Made by a program: the position numbers and the translations under genes. The notes beneath the pieces were generated by a model. That model was given only the letters and a program-made list of their open reading frames with translations. It did not search any database and was not told the origin of the DNA. A stretch of DNA of 64,000 bases from Opitutaceae bacterium (GTDB lineage: Bacteria; Verrucomicrobiota; Verrucomicrobiia; Opitutales; Opitutaceae): positions 1-64,000 of the forward strand of contig JANQSC010000049.1 of the NCBI GenBank assembly GCA_028284235.1, read 5' to 3'. The number at the start of each line of letters is the position of its first letter. The stretch's first letter is position 1. Shown here piece after piece: positions 52,217-62,137 of the stretch.

Positions 52217-53815
52217 ATGATGTTATCTCGAATTCAATTCTCGTCCCGCCGCGCGGGTCGAACCCTCGTTGCAGGAATTATACTTGGGGCGGCTCTGTTT
52301 GCCGCCTCTCTTAATACGGTCGGAGCCGACCGACCGAACATCGTGTTCATTTTCACGGACGACCACTGCCAGCAAGCGTTGAGCGCATACGATCCGAGTC
52401 GCACGTCGACTCCGAACATGGATCGCTTGGCGAAAGAAGGTCTTATGTTCAATCGCTGTTACGTGACCAATGCTATATGCGGGCCGGCACGGGCGGTGAT
52501 CCAGACGGGCAAGCACAGCCATCTCAATGGCTTCGCGGTGAACGGCATCGTTTTCGACGGGAGCCAGCAGACATTCCCGAAGCTGCTGCAAAAGGCGGGC
52601 TACCAAACCGCGGTGGTGGGCAAGTGGCACTTGTCGTCGACTCCGCAGGGCTACGACTACTTTGATGTATTGATCGGGCAAGGACCGTACTACAACCCGC
52701 CCATGCGCACGACGGACGACAATGGCGAAGTAGTTGTTCGTCAGCACACGGGCTACACGACTGAGATTATTACCGAAAAGGCGTTGGACTGGCTGAAAAA
52801 CGACCGTGTTGAAGGCGAGCCGTTCATGCTCATGTACCAGCACAAGGCCCCGCACCGAAACTGGCAACCGGCGCCGAAGTATTTAAACTGGCTGGACGAC
52901 ATCACCATCCCCGAGCCGGATACGCTTTACGACGACTACGAGACGCGGGCGTCGCCCGCCTACAATCAGGCGATGGAGATCAAGGCTCACTTGAATCAGC
53001 GGGATTTGAAGCTGACGCCTCCGCCGAACCTGACTCCGGAGCAGAAGGCCCTTTGGGACGCGGCTTACGATCCGAAGAACGAGGCTTATTTGAAAGCGGT
53101 CGACGGGATGACCGACAAGGAAGTGATCCAGTGGAAGTACCAGCGGTACGTGAAGGACTATCTGCGTTGCGTTAAATCCGTCGACGACGGGATCGGCGAG
53201 GTGCTCGACTATTTGGACGAGTCCGGCTTGGCGGAGAACACGATCGTTATCTACTCGTCCGACCAGGGCTGGTATCTTGGCGAGCACGGCTGGTTCGACA
53301 AGCGCTGGATGTACGAGGAGTCGCTGAAGACTCCGCTGCTTGTGCGCTGGCCGGGAGTGACGGAGGCGGGATCGGTCAATAACGACATTGTATCCAATCT
53401 CGACTTCGCCCAGACGTTCCTCGATTTGGCGGGAGCGCCCATTCCCGGCGATATGCAAGGGGCGAGCCTCGTTCCAATCTTCAAAGGAAACACGCCGAGA
53501 AACTGGCGCAACACCTTCTACTATCACTACTACGAGTTTCCGGGCGGCCATAGCGTGGCCCGGCATTACGGGGTGACCAATGGGAAGCATAAGCTTATTC
53601 ACTACTACCAGCTCGGCGAGTGGGAGCTTTTCGATATAGAGAAGGACCCGAACGAGCTGAGCAACGAGTATTCGAATCCTGAATATGCGAGTATCGTGAA
53701 GTCGCTGGAGAAAGAACTGAATCGCTTGCGCGAGCACTATAAAGTTCCCGACGAGGATCCAGATTTCGTGGAAATGAAACGCTTGGCCCGCGAGCGCCGG
53801 CAAAGAAACGGCTAG
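52217..53815 (+). CDS. Sulfatase
   Basis: [74 protein letters not shown]. Confidence 0.93.
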   Translation: MMLSRIQFSSRRAGRTLVAGIILGAALFAASLNTVGADRPNIVFIFTDDHCQQALSAYDPSRTSTPNMDRLAKEGLMFNRCYVTNAICGPARAVIQTGKHSHLNGFAVNGIVFDGSQQTFPKLLQKAGYQTAVVGKWHLSSTPQGYDYFDVLIGQGPYYNPPMRTTDDNGEVVVRQHTGYTTEIITEKALDWLKNDRVEGEPFMLMYQHKAPHRNWQPAPKYLNWLDDITIPEPDTLYDDYETRASPAYNQAMEIKAHLNQRDLKLTPPPNLTPEQKALWDAAYDPKNEAYLKAVDGMTDKEVIQWKYQRYVKDYLRCVKSVDDGIGEVLDYLDESGLAENTIVIYSSDQGWYLGEHGWFDKRWMYEESLKTPLLVRWPGVTEAGSVNNDIVSNLDFAQTFLDLAGAPIPGDMQGASLVPIFKGNTPRNWRNTFYYHYYEFPGGHSVARHYGVTNGKHKLIHYYQLGEWELFDIEKDPNELSNEYSNPEYASIVKSLEKELNRLREHYKVPDEDPDFVEMKRLARERRQRNG

Positions 53816-53957
53816 TCTTCGGGGTTCGCCGTCCGCGTTTTGCGGGCGGGCGGACGTCCCTCTGCGCTGTGGAACCGAGTTTCCCCTTGTCTAGAGCGGT
53901 TGTTCGCGGAGAATGACGGTTTTCTTCTCCTCACCTTACGCAATCCCCCATACCCCC

Positions 53958-55463
53958 ATGAATCAAGATCTAGAGCATAAAAAACTCTTCTGGGCGTGCT
54001 TTATCGCCCTGGTGGCAACTTCGTTTTTCTTCGGCCTTCGAACGGTCGTTGTGGGCGAGCTCGTAGTCGAGTTCGGCTTTACGCAATCCGAGATTGGAAA
54101 GATACTCGGAGTCGGCTTGTGGCCGTTCGCCTTCAGCATCATCTTCTTTAGTTTGGTGATCGATAAAATTGGATACAAGGCGACGGCGTATTTCGCCATA
54201 GTCGCCCATACCATCGCGGTCATCGGTACGGTTTACGCGGTGATCAACAAATCCGCTTCGGGACTTTACTGGAGCACGTTTCTTGTCGCCATTGCTAATG
54301 GCACAGTCGAGGCGTTCATCAACCCAATCGTCGCCACGATCTACAATAAAGAGAAATCGAAGTGGCTGAACATTCTCCATGCCGGCTGGCCGGCGGGGCT
54401 CGCCCTCGGGGCGGCGGCCGCGCTGCTGTTGGGCGGATTGAGTCTGACGGTTAAGTTCGGAATGTGCTTGCTGCCGGTGGTTCTCTACGCGGCTCTGATC
54501 GCCAAGCGACACTTCCCTGTCCAGGAACGCGTGGCGGCGGGCGTGAGTTTCCGCGATATGCTCAAGGAAGTGGGAGCGATCGGATTTTTCATCATCGCCT
54601 GGCTGACGGTCATGGGTGTCGTCCAGGTTATCAACACTCTCGTGTCCGAGCCATTGACGATATCGGTAGGCCTGACGCTGATTATCTCGCTGGCCGTGGC
54701 CGCCGGGGCGTTCGTGTTCACTAAGTCGATGGGGAGCTGGATGTTCGTGCTGATATTGATCACAATGCCGTTTCTCGCGACCACCGAGCTCGGAACGGAT
54801 GGCTGGATGGCGGCGCTGCTGGAGGCGGACTTTCCGAAAGCGGCGGGCTGGATTTTCGTCATGGTGTCGATCATCATGACGATTCTCCGCTTCTACGCGG
54901 GTCCGATTGTCCACAAGTTCTCGCCGATCGGATTGCTGGTCATCAGCGCGGCGCTGGCGATCGTCGGCTTGATTTTCCTGGGAATCGCTCCCGCGGGAAT
55001 CATGGTCATCGCGGCCATCGTTTACGCGTTTGGAAAGACGTTTCTTTGGTCGACGACATTGGGGGTCGTGGCGGAACAGTTCCCGCGCGGCGGGGCGTTG
55101 ACGCTGAACGGCGTATCGGCCGTTGGAGTGCTCGGTATGGGGATTTTGGGTACTCCGTTAATGGGCCTTTTTCTCGATGAGGGAATTGACGCCGATCTGC
55201 GCGAGCAAGAACCGGCCTTGCATCTGGTCGTCGATGGCGGCATTCGCTCGGGAATGTTCGGCGAAACACCGAGCTTGAACATGGAGGCGGTCGACGCGTT
55301 AAGTCCGGAAGACGCAGCCAAGCTTGGCGCCATAGTCAATGCCAATAAAAAACAGGCCTTCTTTCGCCAGGCGATGCTGCCCGGATTCCTTCTGCTTTCC
55401 TATCTCGCATTGTTTCTCTATTTCAAGTCGAAGGGCGGTTACAAGCCGATCGACTTGGAGTAA
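53958..55463 (+). CDS. MFS transporter
   Basis: Multiple predicted TM helices; start placed at MNQDLEHKKLFWACFIALVATSFFFGLRTVVVGELVVEFGFTQSEIGKILGVGLWPFAFSII. Confidence 0.8.
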   Translation: MNQDLEHKKLFWACFIALVATSFFFGLRTVVVGELVVEFGFTQSEIGKILGVGLWPFAFSIIFFSLVIDKIGYKATAYFAIVAHTIAVIGTVYAVINKSASGLYWSTFLVAIANGTVEAFINPIVATIYNKEKSKWLNILHAGWPAGLALGAAAALLLGGLSLTVKFGMCLLPVVLYAALIAKRHFPVQERVAAGVSFRDMLKEVGAIGFFIIAWLTVMGVVQVINTLVSEPLTISVGLTLIISLAVAAGAFVFTKSMGSWMFVLILITMPFLATTELGTDGWMAALLEADFPKAAGWIFVMVSIIMTILRFYAGPIVHKFSPIGLLVISAALAIVGLIFLGIAPAGIMVIAAIVYAFGKTFLWSTTLGVVAEQFPRGGALTLNGVSAVGVLGMGILGTPLMGLFLDEGIDADLREQEPALHLVVDGGIRSGMFGETPSLNMEAVDALSPEDAAKLGAIVNANKKQAFFRQAMLPGFLLLSYLALFLYFKSKGGYKPIDLE

Positions 55464-55514
55464 CGAAGAATCGTCCTGAAATCTAGGATACGTTGATTGG
55501 AGTCCAGTTACGCT

Positions 55515-56987
55515 ATGAAATCTACACTCTCTATTTTGATTCTTCTTTCGGTCGCGACACTCGCTCACGGCGCGTCGCTCGCCGGCTCTCGTCCTAATAT
55601 CATCCTAGTCATGACCGACGATCAAGGGATGGGCGACTTGAGTTGCCTAGGAAATCCGGTTTTGAAGACGCCCAATCTGGATCGGTTCTACGAAGAGTCG
55701 ACACGCTTTACCGAGTTCCACGTGAGCCCGACCTGCGCTCCGACGCGGGCGGCGCTTTTGAGTGGCCGTCACGAGTTCAAGAATGGCGTTACCCATACCA
55801 TTAAGGAGCGGGAGATCATGGCGCTCTCCACTACCACGATCGCCGACGTGCTCAGTGGCGATGGCTACGGAACTGGCATTTTCGGTAAATGGCATTTGGG
55901 GGACGAGGACGCTCACCAGCCCTACAATCGCGGCTTCACCGAGACCTTCATTCACGGGGCGGGTGGAATCGGACAGGCCTATCCCGGAAGCTGCGCGGAT
56001 TTTCCACCGAACCGGGAAAACCGGTATTTCGACAACGTGATCCTGCACAACGACACCATCGTGCAGACGCAGGGATTTTGTACGGACGTGTTTTTCACCG
56101 CCGCTTTGGGTTGGATTAAGCGTATGGATGAAAGCGATACGCCCTTTTTCGCCTTTATCACTCCCAATGCGCCGCACGGACCCATGATCGCGCCAGAGTC
56201 GTATACGAAGCGGTTTACGGAACTCGGATACGACAAGAACACGGCGGGCCGCTATGGAATGATCGAGAATATCGACAATAATTTCGGCCGGCTGATGGAC
56301 AAGCTCGACGAGTGGGAGCTGTGGGAGGACACGCTCGTTATCTTCATGACGGACAATGGTCAAGCGGGTCGTGGGGCCACGCTCAATGGCAAGCGCGTTT
56401 CGCTTTTCACGGCGGGATTCAAAACCGGCAAAGGCTCTCCCTTCGAAGGCGGAACGCACGTGCCGGCGTTTTGGCGTTGGAAAGGCAAGTTGGGAGAGGG
56501 AGTCGATATCGGGGCCTTGGCGGCTCATATTGATTTATTTAGAACGTTCGCAAGTCTTTCGGGAGCGCCGATACCGGATGGTATCCAAGATTTGGATGGG
56601 CGGGACTTGCTGCCTTTGCTCGAGGACCCGAAAGCGGAGTGGTCGGACCGGCACTTGTTTACCCACAAGGGACGGTGGGAAAAGGGAGTGGATCCGGAAA
56701 CGTTCAAATTCACAGAATGCGCGGTGAGGACGCAGCGCTGGCGTTTCGTGAACAACGAGTTGCTGTACGACATTTCCAACGACCCGTACGAGAAGGTCGA
56801 TGTGGCGGATCGCTATCCGGAGGTAGTCGCCCGATTGCGTCGCGTTTACGACGCGTGGTGGGAGGAGACAAAGCCTTTAATGGTTAATGAAGACCGTCCG
56901 TACACGGAGGAGCGTCCGCAGTGGGTCCGGTACGAGACGCAAAAGGCGGAACGCGGAATTCCGGATTGGGTCGAGCCGGCTTTTTAA
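55515..56987 (+). CDS. Sulfatase (arylsulfatase A-like)
   Basis: RPNIILVMTDDQGMGDLSCLGNPVLKTPNLDRFYEES; VSPTCAPTRAALLSGRHEFKNGV; GIFGKWHLGD. Confidence 0.94.
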   Translation: MKSTLSILILLSVATLAHGASLAGSRPNIILVMTDDQGMGDLSCLGNPVLKTPNLDRFYEESTRFTEFHVSPTCAPTRAALLSGRHEFKNGVTHTIKEREIMALSTTTIADVLSGDGYGTGIFGKWHLGDEDAHQPYNRGFTETFIHGAGGIGQAYPGSCADFPPNRENRYFDNVILHNDTIVQTQGFCTDVFFTAALGWIKRMDESDTPFFAFITPNAPHGPMIAPESYTKRFTELGYDKNTAGRYGMIENIDNNFGRLMDKLDEWELWEDTLVIFMTDNGQAGRGATLNGKRVSLFTAGFKTGKGSPFEGGTHVPAFWRWKGKLGEGVDIGALAAHIDLFRTFASLSGAPIPDGIQDLDGRDLLPLLEDPKAEWSDRHLFTHKGRWEKGVDPETFKFTECAVRTQRWRFVNNELLYDISNDPYEKVDVADRYPEVVARLRRVYDAWWEETKPLMVNEDRPYTEERPQWVRYETQKAERGIPDWVEPAF

Positions 56988-57034
56988 CGTTCTATTTCCC
57001 TGACGAGATTTATAGATATCAAATCGATCCAACC

Positions 57035-58465
57035 ATGAAGAATATACACAAACTACTCATTGCGTTAGTCGCGTTGCTTTCCGCAGCGAGACTCGGCGCA
57101 TCGACGCCAAACGTCATCCTTTGTATGGCGGACGATCTCGGCTGGGGCGACGTCGGATTCAACGGGAACGACGTGGTCCTGACTCCAGAGCTCGACCGCA
57201 TGGCTAAGGCAGGGTTGCGATTCGAGCGCTTCTACTCTGCGGCGCCGGTTTGCAGTCCGACGCGCGGTTCGGTCTTAACGGGGCGTCATCCGACTCGTTA
57301 TGGAATCCCTTCGGCGAACCGAGGGCATTTGAAGCGCGAGGAAATCACGCTTGCGGAGGTGCTGAAGGATCACGGCTACGCGACGGGCCATTTTGGCAAG
57401 TGGCATTTGGGCACCTTGGCCCCCGACTACTCGGGCAAGAAAAACCGGAATCCAGAAAAGAACTACATGACCCCGGGAATGTCCGGATTCGACGAGTGGT
57501 TCAGCACCGAGTATTCGGTATCGACGTGGGATCCTTACTCTCCGGAGAACGCTCACAATGGAATAAAGGATCCCCGTGTACTATTCTACCATAACGGCCG
57601 CAACATCGTCGACGGCCCGGGTGAAGGGCTCGTGGGCGACACGGCGAAAATGGTCATGGACAAGGCCTTGGACTTCATCGAGAAGGCGAGCGACGCGGAC
57701 GAGCCGTTTTTCGCGGTCATTTGGTTCCACGCCCCGCACTTGCCGGTTGTCGGCGGTCCCGAGTTCTTGGCGATGTATCCGAATTTGGATGAGAACACGA
57801 AGCACTACTATGCGGTGATCACTGCGGTCGATCGCCAGATGGGTCGCCTGAGAAAAACGCTCAAGGATCTGGGGGAGTCGGAAAACACGATGGTCTGGTT
57901 CGCGTCGGACAATGGCCCAGAAGGAAATCCGGGCAAGGCGGGGCGTTCGCAGGGAACGGCGGAACCGTTCCGAGGACGGAAGCGTTCTTTGTATGAGGGC
58001 GGTGTTCGTATTCCGGCTCTCTTGGAGTGGCCGAGTCGCGTAGAAGCGGGCCGGGAGACTTCGGTCGCGGCGGTGACGAGCGACTATTTCGCTACGGTGG
58101 CGGAGGTTCTTGGATACACGCTGGACGAGAAGGACCGGCGGCCGTACGACGGCGTTTCTCTGATTCCCTTGATCGACGGGAAAATGAAGCGTCGCGCGTC
58201 GCCAATCGGATTCCAGGGACATGGCATGGCGACCATGAGCGACGACCGTTACAAGCTCGTGCACAATCCGCAAAAGAAGCGACAGCGGTCCGACAATGGA
58301 ACCACACCGATCGCGGAATGGGAGTTGTACGACTTGTTGAAGGATCCGAGCGAGACCGATAACATTATCGAAAAACGCAAGTCGGTCGCGGCTAAACTCC
58401 GGGCTCAATTGGAGGCGTGGCAAGCGTCCTGCGCGGCGAGCGACGAAGGGGCTGATTATCGGTAG
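57035..58465 (+). CDS. Sulfatase (arylsulfatase A-like)
   Basis: TPNVILCMADDLGWGDVGFNGN; AAPVCSPTRGSVLTGRHPTRYG; GHFGKWHLGTL. Confidence 0.94.
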   Translation: MKNIHKLLIALVALLSAARLGASTPNVILCMADDLGWGDVGFNGNDVVLTPELDRMAKAGLRFERFYSAAPVCSPTRGSVLTGRHPTRYGIPSANRGHLKREEITLAEVLKDHGYATGHFGKWHLGTLAPDYSGKKNRNPEKNYMTPGMSGFDEWFSTEYSVSTWDPYSPENAHNGIKDPRVLFYHNGRNIVDGPGEGLVGDTAKMVMDKALDFIEKASDADEPFFAVIWFHAPHLPVVGGPEFLAMYPNLDENTKHYYAVITAVDRQMGRLRKTLKDLGESENTMVWFASDNGPEGNPGKAGRSQGTAEPFRGRKRSLYEGGVRIPALLEWPSRVEAGRETSVAAVTSDYFATVAEVLGYTLDEKDRRPYDGVSLIPLIDGKMKRRASPIGFQGHGMATMSDDRYKLVHNPQKKRQRSDNGTTPIAEWELYDLLKDPSETDNIIEKRKSVAAKLRAQLEAWQASCAASDEGADYR

Positions 58466-58740
58466 CGCGGGTTTGGATTGTGGCGCTCAGCGTATCTGTC
58501 CCGACTTTTCAAATCTCTTATCCGAGAAAACGCGCTGGGACGTCGCGTTCCACCTGACTTCACTAGCGTCTAGGGTGGAACCCGACGTCTCGGCGGGTTT
58601 AAGTTCACGTGTTTTCGACTATCGGGCTCCGTCCCGTCCCGATTGTGGATTCACGGCAAATGATTGTGGGGACGTCCTCCGTTGACTGTATTCGCGTAAT
58701 GCTATTCAGTCCCACCAACCCTATATTGAGAGTTATCCTT

Positions 58741-60531
58741 ATGCGCAAAAATAGACTGATCAAAATCGCCGGAATCGTTCTCGCGGCGCTGATTTCCAGT
58801 GGAATCCTGATGGCGGGTGAAAAGCCCAATGTTGTATTTGTAATTACCGACGACCAAGGCTACGGGGATATTTCCGCCCATGGGAATCCCATATTGAAAA
58901 CGCCCGAGTTGGACGCGTTGCACGCGGAGTCCACGCGACTGACCGACTACCACGTTTCGCCCACCTGCGCTCCGACGCGCGGGGCTTTGATGAGCGGCCA
59001 CTACACGAATCGGGCGGGACCGTGGCACACGATCATGGGACGCTCTTTTCTGCGCGTAGGGGAAATGACCTTTGGGGAAGTGTTTAAGGATAATGGATAC
59101 GCGACCGGAATGTTTGGAAAATGGCATTTGGGCGACAACTATCCCTACCGTCCGGAGGATCGCGGATTCACCGAAGTCGTGCGCCATGGCGGGGGCGGCG
59201 TGGGTCAAACGCCGGACGTTTGGGACAACTCGTATTTCGACGACACGTATTTCCACAATGGAACGTTACAGAAGTATAAAGGCTATTGTACGGACGTCTA
59301 TTTCCAGGAGGCGAGGCGATTTATCGAGGAGAGCGTAAAGGACGACAAACCGTTCATGGCGTACATATCGATGAACGCGCCTCACAGTCCCTTTCATTGT
59401 CCGGACAAATATTGGAAACCCTACGCGGCCCAGGGAATCACCGATCGCGAAGCGATTTTCTTCGGGATGATCGCGAACATCGACGAAAACGTGGGTTACT
59501 TGCGCGAGTGGCTGAAGAAAAAAGGGCTCGCTGAGAACACGATCTTCATCTTCACGACTGACAACGGCACGGCGTCCGGGGAGAAAATTTATTCCGGCGG
59601 CATGCGCGGCAAGAAAGGCAGCCAGTACGAAGGCGGCCATCGTGTGCCGTTTTTCCTCCACTGGCCGGCGGGCAATTTGGACAAAGGGCGTGATGTCGCG
59701 ACATTGACTGCCCATATCGACATTCTTCCGACGCTGATCGAGCTGTGCGGCTTGGTGGGCCCGATGGATTACAGCTTCGACGGTCGCTCGCTCGCTCCGC
59801 TTCTCTATAAGACGCCCACGCCTTGGCCGGACCGTATCATAATTACGGATTCGCAGCGCGTGCGGGATCCAATCAAATGGAAAAGTTCTTCGGTTATGAC
59901 GCAACGCTGGCGCTTGATCAACGGCAAGGAGCTCTATGACATTGAGGGCGATCCCATGCAGGAGAAGGACATCGCCAAACGGAATCCGGAAACCGTGCAG
60001 CGCCTGCGCGACGCGTACGACCGCTGGTGGGACAGCATTTCACCGAGTTTCGTGATCGACGAGCGCATTGTGGTCGGAAACGACGCCGAGAATCCGACAC
60101 AGCTCACCAGCCACGACTGGCTTACGGACGACGGAACGTCGCCGTGGAATCAGGGGCATATCCGCGCGGCGGCCCAAGGAGTGGGCTACTGGGCGATCCG
60201 CGTTGAGGAAGCGGGCACTTACACGATCGCGCTGCGCCGCTGGCCTCAGGAGCTGTCCAAGGCGATCAACGCCGAAGTCGCTCCGGGCAAGCCGGTTCCG
60301 GGTCTTACCGCGTTCCGGGAAACTCCGGGCAAGGCGATTACGGCGACGCGCGCGACTTTGAATGTCGCCGATTTCTACGAATCGAAGCCGGTCGAGAAAG
60401 GCGCGGAAAGCGTTGTTTTCACGGTCGACTTGAAGCCGGGCGATTTCAAGTTGCGCGGGAATTTTATCACTGGCCAAGGCAGCAGGAATTTTGTCAGCTC
60501 TTACTACGCGGTGGTAGAACGTATCAAGTAG
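58741..60531 (+). CDS. Sulfatase (arylsulfatase A-like) with C-terminal extension
   Basis: KPNVVFVITDDQGYGDISAHGNPILKTPELDALHAES; VSPTCAPTRGALMSGHYTNRAG; GMFGKWHLGDN; ~100-140 aa C-terminal extension. Confidence 0.94.
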   Translation: MRKNRLIKIAGIVLAALISSGILMAGEKPNVVFVITDDQGYGDISAHGNPILKTPELDALHAESTRLTDYHVSPTCAPTRGALMSGHYTNRAGPWHTIMGRSFLRVGEMTFGEVFKDNGYATGMFGKWHLGDNYPYRPEDRGFTEVVRHGGGGVGQTPDVWDNSYFDDTYFHNGTLQKYKGYCTDVYFQEARRFIEESVKDDKPFMAYISMNAPHSPFHCPDKYWKPYAAQGITDREAIFFGMIANIDENVGYLREWLKKKGLAENTIFIFTTDNGTASGEKIYSGGMRGKKGSQYEGGHRVPFFLHWPAGNLDKGRDVATLTAHIDILPTLIELCGLVGPMDYSFDGRSLAPLLYKTPTPWPDRIIITDSQRVRDPIKWKSSSVMTQRWRLINGKELYDIEGDPMQEKDIAKRNPETVQRLRDAYDRWWDSISPSFVIDERIVVGNDAENPTQLTSHDWLTDDGTSPWNQGHIRAAAQGVGYWAIRVEEAGTYTIALRRWPQELSKAINAEVAPGKPVPGLTAFRETPGKAITATRATLNVADFYESKPVEKGAESVVFTVDLKPGDFKLRGNFITGQGSRNFVSSYYAVVERIK

Positions 60532-60567
60532 TCGCCCGCCCTCGAGCGAATCGGCTCAGAACAGGTT

Positions 60568-62115
60568 ATGAAAGGTCTGACTCTTCTCGTATTCGTTTCG
60601 GCTCTCGTGTCGCTTAGCGCGGCCGAGCGGCCGAATGTCGTCCTCATTTTCGCGGACGACATGGGATTTGGCGACGTGAGCGCCTACAACGCGGATTCGA
60701 AGATTCAAACGCCCAATCTCGATCGATTGGCGAGCGAAGGTATTCGATTGACGGATGCGCACTCGGCTTCGGGCGTTTGCACGCCGTCGCGCTATGCGTT
60801 GCTGACGGGTCGATACGCGTGGCGAACTGCGTTGAAGCGGGGCGTTCTCGGCGGCTTTTCCAAGCCGCTCATCGAAGCGGGTCGGATGACGCTCGGCCAT
60901 TTGTTTCGTCAAAATGGATACGCCACGGGATGCTTCGGCAAATGGCATCTCGGACTCGACTGGACTCGACCCAGTCGGGACGACGAGGAGTATTCGATGC
61001 GCAACAGTTGGGACGGTGTCGAGTTTGGCAAGCCGATCGCCAATGGGCCCACCACGCTCGGCTTCGATACTTTTTTCGGAATCTCCGCGTCCCTGGATAT
61101 GCCGCCCTACGTTTTCATAGAGGACGACCAAGTGACGGAGCTGCCCACTTCGATGCTCGCGTTCGAAGACAAAGGCGGGCGACCCGGACCGGCGTCTCCA
61201 GGCTGGCGACACAAGTACGTGACGGCTGCGTTTGTCGACAAAGCGATCGAATTTATCGGGGCGAATCGAGAGAATCCATTTTTTGCATACGTTCCGCTGA
61301 ATTCGCCGCATACGCCGCACGCGCCGGGCGACGCGTTTGTCGGCGCCAGCGGTTTGGACGTCTATGGGGATTTCATGGTCGAGGTGGACTACCACATCGG
61401 CCGCGTTGTTCAGGCCATTGACGATCTCGGTCTCGCGGACAACACGCTCTTGATCGTGACCAGCGACAATGGTCCGGAAACGAATATGTTCCCGCGCTTG
61501 CAAAAAACGGGGCACGATAGTTCCGGTCTGCTGCTCGGCGCCAAGCGCGACAATTGGGAGGGCGGGCACCGCGTTCCCTTCATCGCTCGGTGGCCACGGG
61601 TCATCAAGCGCGGATCGGCGAACTCGGATCCGATTTGCCTGGTGGACTTTATGGCGACCTTTGCCGATATTCTGGATACGGACCTTCCTGACGATGTGGG
61701 GGGCGACAGCGTCACGATTCTTCCGCTTTTGAAAGGAGGTGACAGCTCCTACAGAAAGGACCATGCAATCGTACATCATTCGAGCGGGGGAATGTTCGCC
61801 ATTCGGCGCGGCGATTGGAAGTTGCTCTTGCACGGTGGGTCGGGCGGCAACAACTACGGGAGCGACGCGAATCGAAACCGGGCGGAGGCGTACAAGGGGA
61901 CGCAGGAGAAGCGCTTGTACGATACGGGGGAGCGTCAGCTTTTCAATTTGCGGCTCGATATCGCCGAGACGAACAATCTGGCGGATGTGTATCCGGAAAT
62001 CGTGACCGAATTGACCGCGCTGGCGAAACGCTACGTGAAGGAAGGGCGGAGCACGCGGGGTCCGCGTCTCGATTATGTTTCCGGCGATTGGGAGCAGATC
62101 GACTGGGCTCGATAG
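60568..62115 (+). CDS. Sulfatase (arylsulfatase A-like)
   Basis: RPNVVLIFADDMGFGDVSAYNADSKIQTPNLDRLASEG; ASGVCTPSRYALLTGRYAWRT; GCFGKWHLGLD. Confidence 0.94.
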   Translation: MKGLTLLVFVSALVSLSAAERPNVVLIFADDMGFGDVSAYNADSKIQTPNLDRLASEGIRLTDAHSASGVCTPSRYALLTGRYAWRTALKRGVLGGFSKPLIEAGRMTLGHLFRQNGYATGCFGKWHLGLDWTRPSRDDEEYSMRNSWDGVEFGKPIANGPTTLGFDTFFGISASLDMPPYVFIEDDQVTELPTSMLAFEDKGGRPGPASPGWRHKYVTAAFVDKAIEFIGANRENPFFAYVPLNSPHTPHAPGDAFVGASGLDVYGDFMVEVDYHIGRVVQAIDDLGLADNTLLIVTSDNGPETNMFPRLQKTGHDSSGLLLGAKRDNWEGGHRVPFIARWPRVIKRGSANSDPICLVDFMATFADILDTDLPDDVGGDSVTILPLLKGGDSSYRKDHAIVHHSSGGMFAIRRGDWKLLLHGGSGGNNYGSDANRNRAEAYKGTQEKRLYDTGERQLFNLRLDIAETNNLADVYPEIVTELTALAKRYVKEGRSTRGPRLDYVSGDWEQIDWAR

Positions 62116-62137
62116 CAGGAGAGCCGCGCTCTCGGAG

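Noticed and set aside
52883-53803. 306-aa minus-strand ORF
   Set aside because: Antisense to the sulfatase at 52217-53815.
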